From positions 806,001 through 870,000 of the forward strand of contig NZ_JQNB01000001.1 of assembly GCF_000745005.1 (NCBI RefSeq): DNA of 64,000 nt. Direction: 5' to 3'. The notes under the pieces are model-generated. The model saw only the letters and a list, made by a program, of their open reading frames with translations. It did no database searches and was not told the DNA's origin. The position numbers and the translations under genes were made by a program. Position 1 is the stretch's first letter. Each line of letters opens with the position of its first letter. Origin of the DNA: Luteibacter sp. 9135 (GTDB lineage Bacteria; Pseudomonadota; Gammaproteobacteria; Xanthomonadales; Rhodanobacteraceae). This document shows, piece after piece, positions 17,954 through 27,234 of this stretch.

Positions 17954-19453
17954 TCAAAAGCGCCGGTAATGCAGCGCCTCGGCCAGGTGCGACTGCTCCA
18001 CACACCCCGCCCCGCCCTCCATGTCAGCAATGGTCCGGGCCACCCGCAGTATCCGGTGATACGCCCGCGCAGACGCCCCCATCCTGTCCAGGGTTTCCTG
18101 CAGCCATTCTCGCTCCGCCGACGGCAGGGCGCAGTCGCGCTCCAGGTTGACGACGCTCAGTTCGGCGTTGGCTTGCCCGGCACGCAGCAACGCTTTCTCC
18201 CGCGCGTTGATGACCCGCTTGCGAACCGTGGCGCTGTCGTCGTCTCGTGGACCACGCATGCCCGCGAACTCCGCGATGGGCACGCGGGGTACTTCCACGC
18301 AGAGGTCGATGCGATCCATCAACGGACCGGAGATGCGCCCGCGATACCGATGGATCTGGTCGGGCGTGCAACGGCAGGCATGCAGCGGATCGCCGGAGTA
18401 ACCGCAGGGGCACGGGTTCATGGCGGCGACGAGCTGGAACTCGGCGGGGAACGTGGACTGGCGTGCCGCCCGCGAGATGACGATCTGTCCGGACTCCAGC
18501 GGCTCGCGCAGCACCTCCAGCACCTGCCGGCTGAATTCGGGCAGCTCGTCCAGGAACAGCACGCCGTTGTGTGCCAGCGAGATCTCACCCGGCCGCGGGC
18601 TGGAGCCGCCGCCGACCAGGGCAACGCCCGAGGCGGTGTGGTGCGGTGCCCGGAAAGGCCGCCGGCGCCAGCAGGCCGGATCGATGGCTTCGCCGGACAG
18701 CGAACGGATGGCACAGCTTTCCAGCGCCTCCGATTCGGTCATGGGCGGCAAGATGCCCGGCAGCCGTTCGGCCAGCATGGTCTTGCCCGTGCCCGGCGGA
18801 CCGATCAGCAGGATGTGGTGGCCGCCAGCCGCGGCGATCTCCAGCGCCCGGCGTGCCTGGTACTGGCCCCGGAGGTCGCGCATATCCGGGCCGCAGGCGG
18901 GCTGGTCGTGGAAATCCGCGGCCGCCGGACTGACGAGCTCCCCCTGGCCGCGCAACCAGGCACAGACCTCGGCAAGACTGCCGGCGAGCAGCACGTCGCC
19001 CTCGCCGATGAGGGCCGCCTCGGCGGCATTGGCCAGCGGCACCACGATGCGACGACCGCTGCGCCGGGCCCGGATCAGCGCCGGCAGGATGCCCGGGACG
19101 GCCCGCAACTCGCCGGAGAGCGCCAGCTCGCCCAGGAATTCGCAGTCGTCCAGGCGTTCCCGCGGCACCTGCGAGCCCGCGGCGAGGATGCCCAGCGCGA
19201 TGGCCAGGTCGAACCGGCCGCCGTCCTTGGGCAGTTCGGCGGGCGCGAGGTTCACGGTGACCCGGCGACTGGGGTACTCGAAATCGGTGTTCTGGATGGC
19301 CACGCGCACGCGGTCGCGCGCTTCCCGTACGGCGGCCTCGGGGAGCCCGACGATGGAGGTGGACGGCAGTCCGCCGGAGAGGTGCACCTCGACGATCACC
19401 TGTGGCGCGGTAACGCCCTCCTGCGCGCGCGATAAGGTGACGGCGAGGCTCAT
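17954..19453 (-). CDS. comM: ComM/YifB family AAA+ helicase
   Basis: 499-residue Mg-chelatase-like AAA+ ATPase. In Vibrio and Acinetobacter ComM is a hexameric branch-migration helicase that helps integrate transformed DNA. The N-terminal Lon-like domain opens with MSLAVTLSRAQEGVTAPQV; Walker A GPPGTGKTMLAERLPG is near residue 215; Walker B appears as NGVLFLDELPEF; the insert NPCPCGYSGD with nearby cysteines may bind zinc. A dprA gene at 61.7 kb is another natural-transformation component in this window. Confidence 0.94.
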   Translation of the reverse strand: MSLAVTLSRAQEGVTAPQVIVEVHLSGGLPSTSIVGLPEAAVREARDRVRVAIQNTDFEYPSRRVTVNLAPAELPKDGGRFDLAIALGILAAGSQVPRERLDDCEFLGELALSGELRAVPGILPALIRARRSGRRIVVPLANAAEAALIGEGDVLLAGSLAEVCAWLRGQGELVSPAAADFHDQPACGPDMRDLRGQYQARRALEIAAAGGHHILLIGPPGTGKTMLAERLPGILPPMTESEALESCAIRSLSGEAIDPACWRRRPFRAPHHTASGVALVGGGSSPRPGEISLAHNGVLFLDELPEFSRQVLEVLREPLESGQIVISRAARQSTFPAEFQLVAAMNPCPCGYSGDPLHACRCTPDQIHRYRGRISGPLMDRIDLCVEVPRVPIAEFAGMRGPRDDDSATVRKRVINAREKALLRAGQANAELSVVNLERDCALPSAEREWLQETLDRMGASARAYHRILRVARTIADMEGGAGCVEQSHLAEALHYRRF

Positions 19454-19562
19454 GACGAGGGATATCGTAACCGGTTACGCAAACCGGCGGGAGGCGAACG
19501 TCTGCGATCCTGTAGGGATCCGGCGCTCATTTACCTCTCCTTTTGCCCGGCGTGGGAAAATA

Positions 19563-19609
19563 ACCGCCCCCGACCGCTCTCGGGGTGAGGGTGACGGATC
19601 AGGGGCGGT
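19563..19609 (-). terminator. Possible terminator after ubiK
   Basis: ACCGCCCC (19563-19570) pairs with GGGGCGGT (19602-19609), and on the minus strand the stem is followed by TATTTTC. The 31-nt loop is long for an intrinsic terminator but could fold internally. It lies immediately downstream of ubiK. Confidence 0.4.
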
Positions 19610-19617
19610 CCCGGGCC

Positions 19618-19884
19618 TTACGGCCTTCCTGGCTGGCCGTGCTGCGCTACGCTGACTTCCAGGTCGGCGAGGCGCTTTTCCAGAGCGTCGAGCTTTTCTC
19701 GCGTACGAGCCAGCACCTGGCTCTGCACATCGAATTCTTCACGAGTAACGAGATCGAGGCGGCGTAGTCCCTGCGCCAGAATATCTTTGAAGTTGGCGTG
19801 CATATCCTCACGCGCTTGCGCCAACCCTGGCGGAACCAACGATGCCAACCGCTGTGCGAGTTGATCGATACCCTGCACATCCAT
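19618..19884 (-). CDS. ubiK: Ubiquinone biosynthesis accessory factor UbiK
   Basis: 88-residue BMFP/YqiC-type protein that with UbiJ assembles the ubiquinone biosynthesis complex. Start ATG 19884 (MDVQGIDQLAQRLASLVPPG) is preceded by GGGG; a GTG at 19893 is an alternative. The C-terminal half is the typical trimeric coiled coil (VTREEFDVQSQVLARTREKL, then LEKRLADLEVSV). It is unlinked from ubiJ-ubiB (3.9-6.7 kb) and divergent from glnK. Confidence 0.9.
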   Translation of the reverse strand: MDVQGIDQLAQRLASLVPPGLAQAREDMHANFKDILAQGLRRLDLVTREEFDVQSQVLARTREKLDALEKRLADLEVSVAQHGQPGRP

Positions 19885-19928
19885 CTTGCGCACCCCGATG
19901 TCGTGGAAAGAAGTTTAGGTGATTCATT

Positions 19929-19978
19929 TGTAGGCGCTATAGGCCTACGCCTACACGGCGTGTAGGGTTTCCCCTACA
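19929..19978. repeat. Two adjacent TGTAGG/CCTACA dyads between ubiK and glnK
   Basis: TGTAGGCG (19929-19936) and CGCCTACA (19948-19955) form one perfect dyad, with a TAGGCCTA palindrome between them; TGTAGGG (19961-19967) and CCCTACA (19972-19978) form a second with a 4-nt loop. The same end sequence heads REP-like elements elsewhere in this window. They may be a degenerate REP pair or an operator shared by the divergent genes. Confidence 0.5.
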
Positions 19979-20000
19979 AAATGCCTCGGGCAGACGATAA

Positions 20001-20405
<405 letters not shown>

Positions 20406-20420
20406 CGGCGTCGTCGACGA

Positions 20421-20948
20421 TCAGACGGCGGGAGCCAGCCGCTTGAAGCGGCGGTGGTGCAGCAGGATGCCGGCGTAGTACGCCGCGTAGTAGCCCAGGG
20501 TCAGTCCTACCACCAGCATGGTCAGCGGACTGTTCCCCGGCGGCGGCGTGTGGGCCGCCATCGGCGCCGCGCCCTCCACGACCGGGGCCAGCACCAGGAA
20601 ACGCCAGGCCATGCGGCCCACCAGCAAGGCGGTCAACGCGGCACCGATCCAGGGATTGGGGACGTAGAAGTCGCCGCCGTCCGGCGTGGATTCGAACCGG
20701 GTCAGCCGCAGGCCAACCAGAGCCAGGGCGCTACCCAGCACGATGCCGCCCAACGCCCCCTCCCCCAGCCGGATATCCTGCAGGCCCGAAAGCATCGCGA
20801 AGCAGGCGACCAGGGCGAAAATGACCACGCGGGCGGTCATGCGCTTCGTCCGGATGGGCTGCCGCCCGAAGCTGCCACGAACCCGGCGGTAGACGGCGAA
20901 GGCCATCAACGGGGCGACGATGAACGGGATGGCGGCGGGAGCAAGCAT
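20421..20948 (-). CDS. DUF1453/CcdC-like membrane protein
   Basis: 175-residue integral membrane protein with about five helices. It has the pattern of DUF1453: RLTRFESTPDGGDFYVPNPW then IGAALTALLVGRMAWR. The N-terminal signal-anchor is MLAPAAIPFIVAPLMAFAVY. Its role is unknown. It converges on glnK with 15 bp between stops. Confidence 0.7.
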   Translation of the reverse strand: MLAPAAIPFIVAPLMAFAVYRRVRGSFGRQPIRTKRMTARVVIFALVACFAMLSGLQDIRLGEGALGGIVLGSALALVGLRLTRFESTPDGGDFYVPNPWIGAALTALLVGRMAWRFLVLAPVVEGAAPMAAHTPPPGNSPLTMLVVGLTLGYYAAYYAGILLHHRRFKRLAPAV

Positions 20949-21059
20949 GGGATGGCCTCGGCAGGGGTGGACTGTGGGCTCACCTTACGACCGGGGCCGG
21001 CCCCGCGGCAGGGCCGGATGTGAGGGTTTCGAGGTGACGTATGTCAGGTAATGGGCGAC

Positions 21060-21794
21060 TTACTTCGCTTTGCCCTGGTTGGCCACCGCGGCCATCCGGG
21101 CTTCGATGTCGGCCTGGTCGCCCAGGTAGTAGTGCTTCACGGCCTTCAGATCGGCATCGAACTCGTACACCAGCGGAATGCCGTTGGGGATGTTGAGCTC
21201 GGCGATATCGTCGTCGGAGATGCCGTCGAAGTACTTCACCAGCGCGCGCATGGAATTGCCGTGGGCGGCCATGAGGACGTTCCGGCCCTCCCTGATCGCC
21301 GGGGCCAGCACCTCGTGCCAGTACGGCAGCACGCGGGCCACGGTGTCCTTCAGGCACTCGGTCAGCGGCACGTCGATGCCCTCGTAGCGGGCATCGTCGG
21401 CAAAGGCCATGGCACCGGCCTCGAGCGCCGGGGGCGGCGTGTCGTAGCTGCGGCGCCAGACATGGACCTGGTCGTTGCCGTACTTCGCCGCCGTCTCGGC
21501 CTTGTTGAGGCCGGTCAGCGCACCGTAGTGACGCTCGTTGAGGCGCCAGTCGGTAACCACCGGAATCCACATCAGGTCCATGGCGTCCTGCGCATGCCAC
21601 AGGGTGCGCACGGCGCGCTTGAGGTAGGACGTATGCGCCACGTCGAAGGTGAAGCCGGCTTCCTTCAGGAGGCGACCCGCCTCGCGGGCCTCGGCCACGC
21701 CCTGCTCGCTCAGGTCGACATCGGCCCAGCCGCTGAAGCGGTTTTCGAGGTTCCAGGCCGACTGGCCGTGGCGGATCATGACAAGCTTGTACAT
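21060..21794 (-). CDS. gpmA: 2,3-bisphosphoglycerate-dependent phosphoglycerate mutase
   Basis: 244-residue glycolytic/gluconeogenic enzyme interconverting 2- and 3-phosphoglycerate. The phosphohistidine motif is [12 protein letters not shown] (His9), with the [29 protein letters not shown] and [12 protein letters not shown] family motifs. Start ATG 21794 gives the standard [10 protein letters not shown]; the much longer upstream frame is not conserved. Confidence 0.96.
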   Translation of the reverse strand: MYKLVMIRHGQSAWNLENRFSGWADVDLSEQGVAEAREAGRLLKEAGFTFDVAHTSYLKRAVRTLWHAQDAMDLMWIPVVTDWRLNERHYGALTGLNKAETAAKYGNDQVHVWRRSYDTPPPALEAGAMAFADDARYEGIDVPLTECLKDTVARVLPYWHEVLAPAIREGRNVLMAAHGNSMRALVKYFDGISDDDIAELNIPNGIPLVYEFDADLKAVKHYYLGDQADIEARMAAVANQGKAK

Positions 21795-21950
21795 GGCATC
21801 CAACGTCGGGAAGAAAAATCCGATGGTGGAACCTCGCCCGCGAGGCGTCAACTTCGACACGCGTGGGGCATCCCTGTCGGAAGTCACGCTAAACCTTACG
21901 ACGCCCGCGCGCATCTCAGGTGTCCTAGTCCACTGCCGGAGTGCCGCACC

Positions 21951-22607
21951 ATGCGTCGTACCCTTCTTTCCCTCCTCATCGCCTTTTCCGTGGCGGGCGC
22001 AGGCGCCGCGATGGCCGCCGACGACATCAGCAAGATCAATGGCACCGCCTCGGTCGACGCCGGGCAGACCGCTGGCGACGTGCACACGGTGAACGGCTCG
22101 GTGAAGATCGGCGCGCGCGCCACCGTGGAAAAGGCCAGCACGGTCAACGGCTCGATCGACCTCGCCGAGGGCGCCACGGCGACGGAGGTCAGCACGGTCA
22201 ACGGTTCCGTGTCATTGCATCCGCAAACCCGCGTCAGCGAGGATCTGCACACCGTGAACGGCCGGGTCCAGCTGGAGCGCGGCGCGGACGTCAAGGGCAA
22301 ACTGTCCAACGTCAACGGCGAGATCTCCCTCGACGGCGCGCATGTCGGCGGCGGCATCGAGACCGTCAATGCGAATATCACGCTGGACGGCGGCGCGAAG
22401 GTCGAAGGCGGGATCCTGGTGAAGAAGCCGAGGATGGGCTGGCACAGCAGCAACGACAAGATCCCGACGATCGTGATCGGGCCCCATGCCGTGGTCCAGG
22501 GTCCGCTGACCTTCGAGCACGAGGTCAACCTTTATGTCAGTGCCTCGGCCAAGGTCGGCAAGATCGAGGGCGCGACGCCGCAATCGTTCTCGGGCAGCGC
22601 GCCGTAA
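21951..22607 (+). CDS. Exported repeat protein, predicted beta-solenoid
   Basis: 218-residue protein with a signal peptide ([22 protein letters not shown]). The mature part is built from about six repeats of 18-19 residues carrying the core TVNGSV/I followed by a charged turn: [66 protein letters not shown]. This resembles a bactofilin-like or polymer-forming right-handed beta-helix, but on an exported protein. CGGAG is 9 nt before ATG 21951. The function is unknown. Confidence 0.8.
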   Translation: MRRTLLSLLIAFSVAGAGAAMAADDISKINGTASVDAGQTAGDVHTVNGSVKIGARATVEKASTVNGSIDLAEGATATEVSTVNGSVSLHPQTRVSEDLHTVNGRVQLERGADVKGKLSNVNGEISLDGAHVGGGIETVNANITLDGGAKVEGGILVKKPRMGWHSSNDKIPTIVIGPHAVVQGPLTFEHEVNLYVSASAKVGKIEGATPQSFSGSAP

Positions 22608-22621
22608 CCCGAACCGCGGAC

Positions 22622-23539
<918 letters not shown>

Positions 23540-23616
23540 TTACGAGGGATACCCCGAAGCTTAGCAAGACGCGGCGACGCCCCTGCTGCGGCACGCGGCC
23601 GCGCGACGGTGACGCA

Positions 23617-24324
23617 TCAGGAAATGCGCGCGGCCATCCGCCGATTGCCGGTGAGCGACGCCCAGCGCATGCCGATGTCGATCCACATCAGGTAACCCGC
23701 TTCCATCAGCATCCGCACGATATAGCGGCCCGACAGCGCCAGGCGGGGCTCCGCCGCGATGGGCGCGGCATCGAAGCCGAGCCGTCGCGCCAGGTACAGA
23801 CAGCGGGCCAGATGATAGCGGCTGGTGACCAGCCAGACCGCAGGCAACGGCGCCGCGTGAGCGGGGCGCAGGAGTTCGCGCGCGTGCCGCAGGTTTTCGA
23901 GGGAATCGATCGACAGCTGCTCCAGCGTCACGGGGACCTCCGCGGGCCACTCGCCGGCCGCGGCCAGCCAGCGTCGGCCGGCCTCGGCTTCGCTGATCGA
24001 ACCGCCGCTGCTGCCGCCCAGCAGCAGGACCCGGTCGGCCCGGCCGGCCAGCACGTTGTCCCGGCCCCGTGCCAGGCGACCGATGAAATCCGCCTCCGGC
24101 CGATCCTGGACCAGCATGCGCCCGAAGATCAGCAGCGCGCGGCGCGTGTTGCCGAGGACGGGACTGCGCCATGCAATGCGCCACACGTTGACCAGATGCG
24201 CCACGTAGACCAGGCCGAGGCTGCCGACGAAGACGACGAGGGTCACCCCTGCCGCGACCAGGATGTCGCGATCGCTCAGGTAGCGCCAGACGCCGCGGCG
24301 GAGGGGTTTGAGTAAGCCGGCCAT
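23617..24324 (-). CDS. ElyC/SanA/YdcF family (DUF218) membrane protein
   Basis: 235-residue inner-membrane protein with one N-terminal anchor (ILVAAGVTLVVFVGSLGLVY) and a DUF218 domain. The nucleotide-like loop is VLLLGGSSGGSISEAEAGRR and the family VTSRYHLARC motif follows. Relatives affect peptidoglycan lipid carrier use and envelope integrity. It is divergent from the pigment ketosynthase gene with about 100 bp between starts. Confidence 0.82.
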   Translation of the reverse strand: MAGLLKPLRRGVWRYLSDRDILVAAGVTLVVFVGSLGLVYVAHLVNVWRIAWRSPVLGNTRRALLIFGRMLVQDRPEADFIGRLARGRDNVLAGRADRVLLLGGSSGGSISEAEAGRRWLAAAGEWPAEVPVTLEQLSIDSLENLRHARELLRPAHAAPLPAVWLVTSRYHLARCLYLARRLGFDAAPIAAEPRLALSGRYIVRMLMEAGYLMWIDIGMRWASLTGNRRMAARIS

Positions 24325-24427
24325 AGGCAGCGGAGTCTGGCCACTCGGGCTGCGCGACGCAACGACATGGCGCCCCTGCGACCCTCGTTCACGCGACGCT
24401 GCGCGCTAAAAAGGATAGGCTCTTCAC

Positions 24428-25630
24428 ATGCCTCATCCCATGCCCCCCCTCGCCATACGCGCGTACACGGCGACCTCCGCGCTGGGTCGCGGTCTCGACG
24501 CACACGCCGCCGCCATCGCCTCGTCACAAGGGGGCCTTCGTCCGAACGACTTCAGTTCCGCGCCGCTACCGTGCTGGATCGGGCGCGTCGACGGCCTCGA
24601 AGACGAACCCCTCCCACCCGAATGGGCCGGGTGGGACTGCCGCAACAACCGGCTCGCCTGGCTGGCCCTGCAACAGGATGGTTTCGCCGGTGCCGTGCAT
24701 GCGGCACGCGAGCGTTATGGCGCCTCCCGCGTCGCCGTGCTGCTGGGCACCTCCACCGCCAGCATCGGCCTGACCGAAGAGGGTTACCGCCGCCTGGACG
24801 ACGGGCGCATGCCCGCGGACCTGCGACGCCCCATGCTGCATACCCCGCATTCGCTGGCCGGCTTCGTCGCCACCACGTTCGCGCTCGAGGGTCCCTGCCT
24901 CACCGTCGCCACGGCCTGCTCGTCGAGCGCCAAGGTGTTCGCCAACGCGGAGCGGATGATCCGGCTGGGCCTGATCGATGCCGCCGTCGTCGGCGGTACC
25001 GACACGCTATGCGACAGCGTGCTGTTCGGCTTCAACTCGCTGGAACTTGTCTCGGCGTCGCCGTGCCAGCCGTTCGACGCGGAGCGCGCCGGCATCTCGA
25101 TCGGCGAGGCCGCCGGCTTCGCCCTGCTGGAACGTGCCGTGGAGGGTGAACACCTGCCGCTGTTGATCGGCTACGGCGAGGCCAGCGATGCCCACCACAT
25201 GTCCACGCCCCATCCCGAAGGCCTGGGCGCCGAACTGGCCCTCGACGACGCCTTGACCCGCGCCGGCCTCGTGGCGACGAAGGTGGATTACATCAACCTG
25301 CACGGCACCGCCAGCCAGAAGAACGACGAAGTCGAGGCCGCGCTGGTAGCGCGCCGCTTCCCCGCCACGACGCGCGCCAGTTCGACCAAGGGCTTTACCG
25401 GACACACCCTGGGTGCCGCCGGCATCCTCGAAGCCGCATTGACCCTGCTCGCGATGCGCGACGGCGTCGTGCCGGCCAACCTCGGCGCGAGCGTGCCGGA
25501 CCCGCTGTGCGGTCCGCAGATGGCCTGGCAGCGGGAGACCGCCGATATCCGCTTCGCCCTGAGCAATTCCTTCGGCTTCGGTGGTAACAACGCATGCCTG
25601 GCATTCGCACGCGCCGGAGAACCGGCATGA
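24428..25630 (+). CDS. Beta-ketoacyl-ACP synthase of the aryl-polyene (xanthomonadin-type) locus
   Basis: 400-residue FabF-like condensing enzyme that extends the aryl-polyene chain. The Cys-His-His triad is visible: TVATACSSSAKVFANAER (Cys), YINLHGTASQKNDEVE (His) and STKGFTGHTLGAAG (His), plus SNSFGFGGNNACLAF near the end. It overlaps the next gene by ATGA; together they should form a KS/chain-length-factor heterodimer. The upstream 100 bp separate it from a divergent gene and should hold the promoter. Confidence 0.93.
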   Translation: MPHPMPPLAIRAYTATSALGRGLDAHAAAIASSQGGLRPNDFSSAPLPCWIGRVDGLEDEPLPPEWAGWDCRNNRLAWLALQQDGFAGAVHAARERYGASRVAVLLGTSTASIGLTEEGYRRLDDGRMPADLRRPMLHTPHSLAGFVATTFALEGPCLTVATACSSSAKVFANAERMIRLGLIDAAVVGGTDTLCDSVLFGFNSLELVSASPCQPFDAERAGISIGEAAGFALLERAVEGEHLPLLIGYGEASDAHHMSTPHPEGLGAELALDDALTRAGLVATKVDYINLHGTASQKNDEVEAALVARRFPATTRASSTKGFTGHTLGAAGILEAALTLLAMRDGVVPANLGASVPDPLCGPQMAWQRETADIRFALSNSFGFGGNNACLAFARAGEPA

Positions 25631-26430
25631 GCGCGGCGCTGACCGTATGGGTCAAGGGCGTCGGCCTGTGGGCACCCGGCGTGGCGAACTGGACGAGCTT
25701 CCTCGCCGTCGTCAACGACGGTGCCGCGCCCGAAACGGCCACGACGCGTCCCACGGCGGACGTCCTGCCGCCCAACGAACGCCGGCGTGCGCCGGAAAGC
25801 GTGCTGCTTGCCGCCGCCGCCGCCGGACAGGCCGTGCAGATGAGCGGCTACGATGCCGCCTCGCTGCCCTGCGTGTTCGCTTCCGCGCACGGTGACCAGG
25901 CCATCACGGACTACATGTGCACCACCCTGGCCAGCGCACCGACCGAACTGTCGCCGACGAAATTCCACAACTCGGTGCACAACGCCCCGGCCGGTTACTG
26001 GACCATCGCCACGCACTGCCATGCCAGCTCCAGCGCGATAACGGGCGGTGAGGCTACGTTCGGTGCCGGCCTGCTCGAAGCCGCCACGCTGGCGGTCGCG
26101 GACGACCGGAACGTGCTGCTCGCCAGCTACGACATCGCCGGCACCGGGCCGCTGGGCGAGATGACCAGCAGCACCGGGCCCTTCGCCTGCGCACTGGTGC
26201 TGTCGCCGCATGAAGACCGTTCCGCCATGCGGCTCGACCTGATGCCCACCGTGGGCAACAGCGCCCATGAGCCCTCGGGCGATCCATGGATGGATACAGT
26301 AGCGGCGAGCAATCCTTCCGCCCTGGCGCTGCCGCTGCTGCGCGCCCTGGCACATGGCCGCCCCACCGCCCTGCGAGTGGCGGCCGCCCAGGGGCTTGAC
26401 CTGCATATCGATCTGGAGATCTCGGCATGA
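25627..26430 (+). CDS. Beta-ketoacyl synthase-like chain-length factor (aryl polyene)
   Basis: 267-residue N-terminal ketosynthase-like protein of the type that pairs with the aryl-polyene KS. It has the fold motifs (SPTKFHNSVHNAPAGYW, ATHCHASSSAITGGEATFGA, TGPFACALVLSP) but lacks the KS triad histidines, so it should act as a partner or chain-length factor rather than a catalyst. ATG 25627 overlaps the KS stop; its own stop overlaps the glycosyltransferase start. Confidence 0.88.
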   Translation: MSAALTVWVKGVGLWAPGVANWTSFLAVVNDGAAPETATTRPTADVLPPNERRRAPESVLLAAAAAGQAVQMSGYDAASLPCVFASAHGDQAITDYMCTTLASAPTELSPTKFHNSVHNAPAGYWTIATHCHASSSAITGGEATFGAGLLEAATLAVADDRNVLLASYDIAGTGPLGEMTSSTGPFACALVLSPHEDRSAMRLDLMPTVGNSAHEPSGDPWMDTVAASNPSALALPLLRALAHGRPTALRVAAAQGLDLHIDLEISA

Positions 26431-27197
26431 CCGCGGCTGGTGAACGCTTCTGCATCCTCATTCCCTGCCTCAACGAGGAACGCGCCATTGCGCGCGTCGT
26501 CGGCGAGGCCCTGGAACTGGGCCTGCCTGTCATCGTCGTCGACGACGGATCGGACGATCGCACCCCGGATATCGTCGGTGCGCTGCCGGTCACCCTGCTC
26601 CGCCACGACACACGGCGGGGCAAGGGCGAAGCGTTGCGCACCGGGTTTCGCGAAGCGCTCAGGCAGGGCATCGACAACGTGATCACGATGGACGGCGACG
26701 GGCAGCATCGCGCGTCCGACATTCCGGCGATCCTCGAGGCCAACCGGCGTTATCCGGGCAGCATCGTGATCGGCGCGCGGCTGCTCGCCCGCGACCAGCA
26801 ACCGCCGGGTCGCCGCCGGGCCAATGCCGTGGCCGACTGGGGCATCTCGTGGGCCTGCGGCCGACCGGTGGCCGACACGCAGAGCGGCCAGCGGCTCTAC
26901 CCACGTGCCGCCATCGAACTGGTGGACCTGCCGGCGGAGCATTTCGTCTTCGAGGCCGCGCTGCTGATCACCGCCTGCCGCGAACGCGGCATCGGTGTCG
27001 TCTCCGTGCCGATCGCTTCGCGTTACGAAGGCGAGTTCCGGCTCAGCCATTTCCAGCCCGTACGCGACGTCACCCGTATCACGGTCTACACGATCGGGCG
27101 CATCTTTCACTACGGCAATGTCATGGCCTGCTACCGCTCGTCACGCGCCCACCCCGTCGTGGTCGATGCCGGCAGCGCCGCGCACCCTTCGCATTGA
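26427..27197 (+). CDS. Family 2 glycosyltransferase of the pigment locus
   Basis: 256-residue GT-A fold glycosyltransferase without membrane helices. It starts FCILIPCLNEERAIARVV, and has the UDP-binding VIVVDDGSDDRTPD and the metal-binding DGDGQHRASDI, the dolichol-phosphate-mannose-synthase pattern. Xanthomonadin and aryl-polyene loci regularly encode such an enzyme, thought to attach a sugar to the pigment or its lipid anchor; the acceptor is unknown. It is translationally coupled (ATGA) to the chain-length factor. Confidence 0.88.
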   Translation: MTAAGERFCILIPCLNEERAIARVVGEALELGLPVIVVDDGSDDRTPDIVGALPVTLLRHDTRRGKGEALRTGFREALRQGIDNVITMDGDGQHRASDIPAILEANRRYPGSIVIGARLLARDQQPPGRRRANAVADWGISWACGRPVADTQSGQRLYPRAAIELVDLPAEHFVFEAALLITACRERGIGVVSVPIASRYEGEFRLSHFQPVRDVTRITVYTIGRIFHYGNVMACYRSSRAHPVVVDAGSAAHPSH

Positions 27198-27234
27198 TCC
27201 CCCGCACCACTGCATCGCTCGAGAGGCCACCACG

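Noticed and set aside
19505..19530. TGTAGGGATCCGG as a further REP head
   Set aside because: Only the first six or seven bases match; no GCGCAC hairpin follows.
25627..26430. Second active ketosynthase
   Set aside because: Only the N-terminal KS-like half is present and the two catalytic histidines are missing; a chain-length factor fits better.
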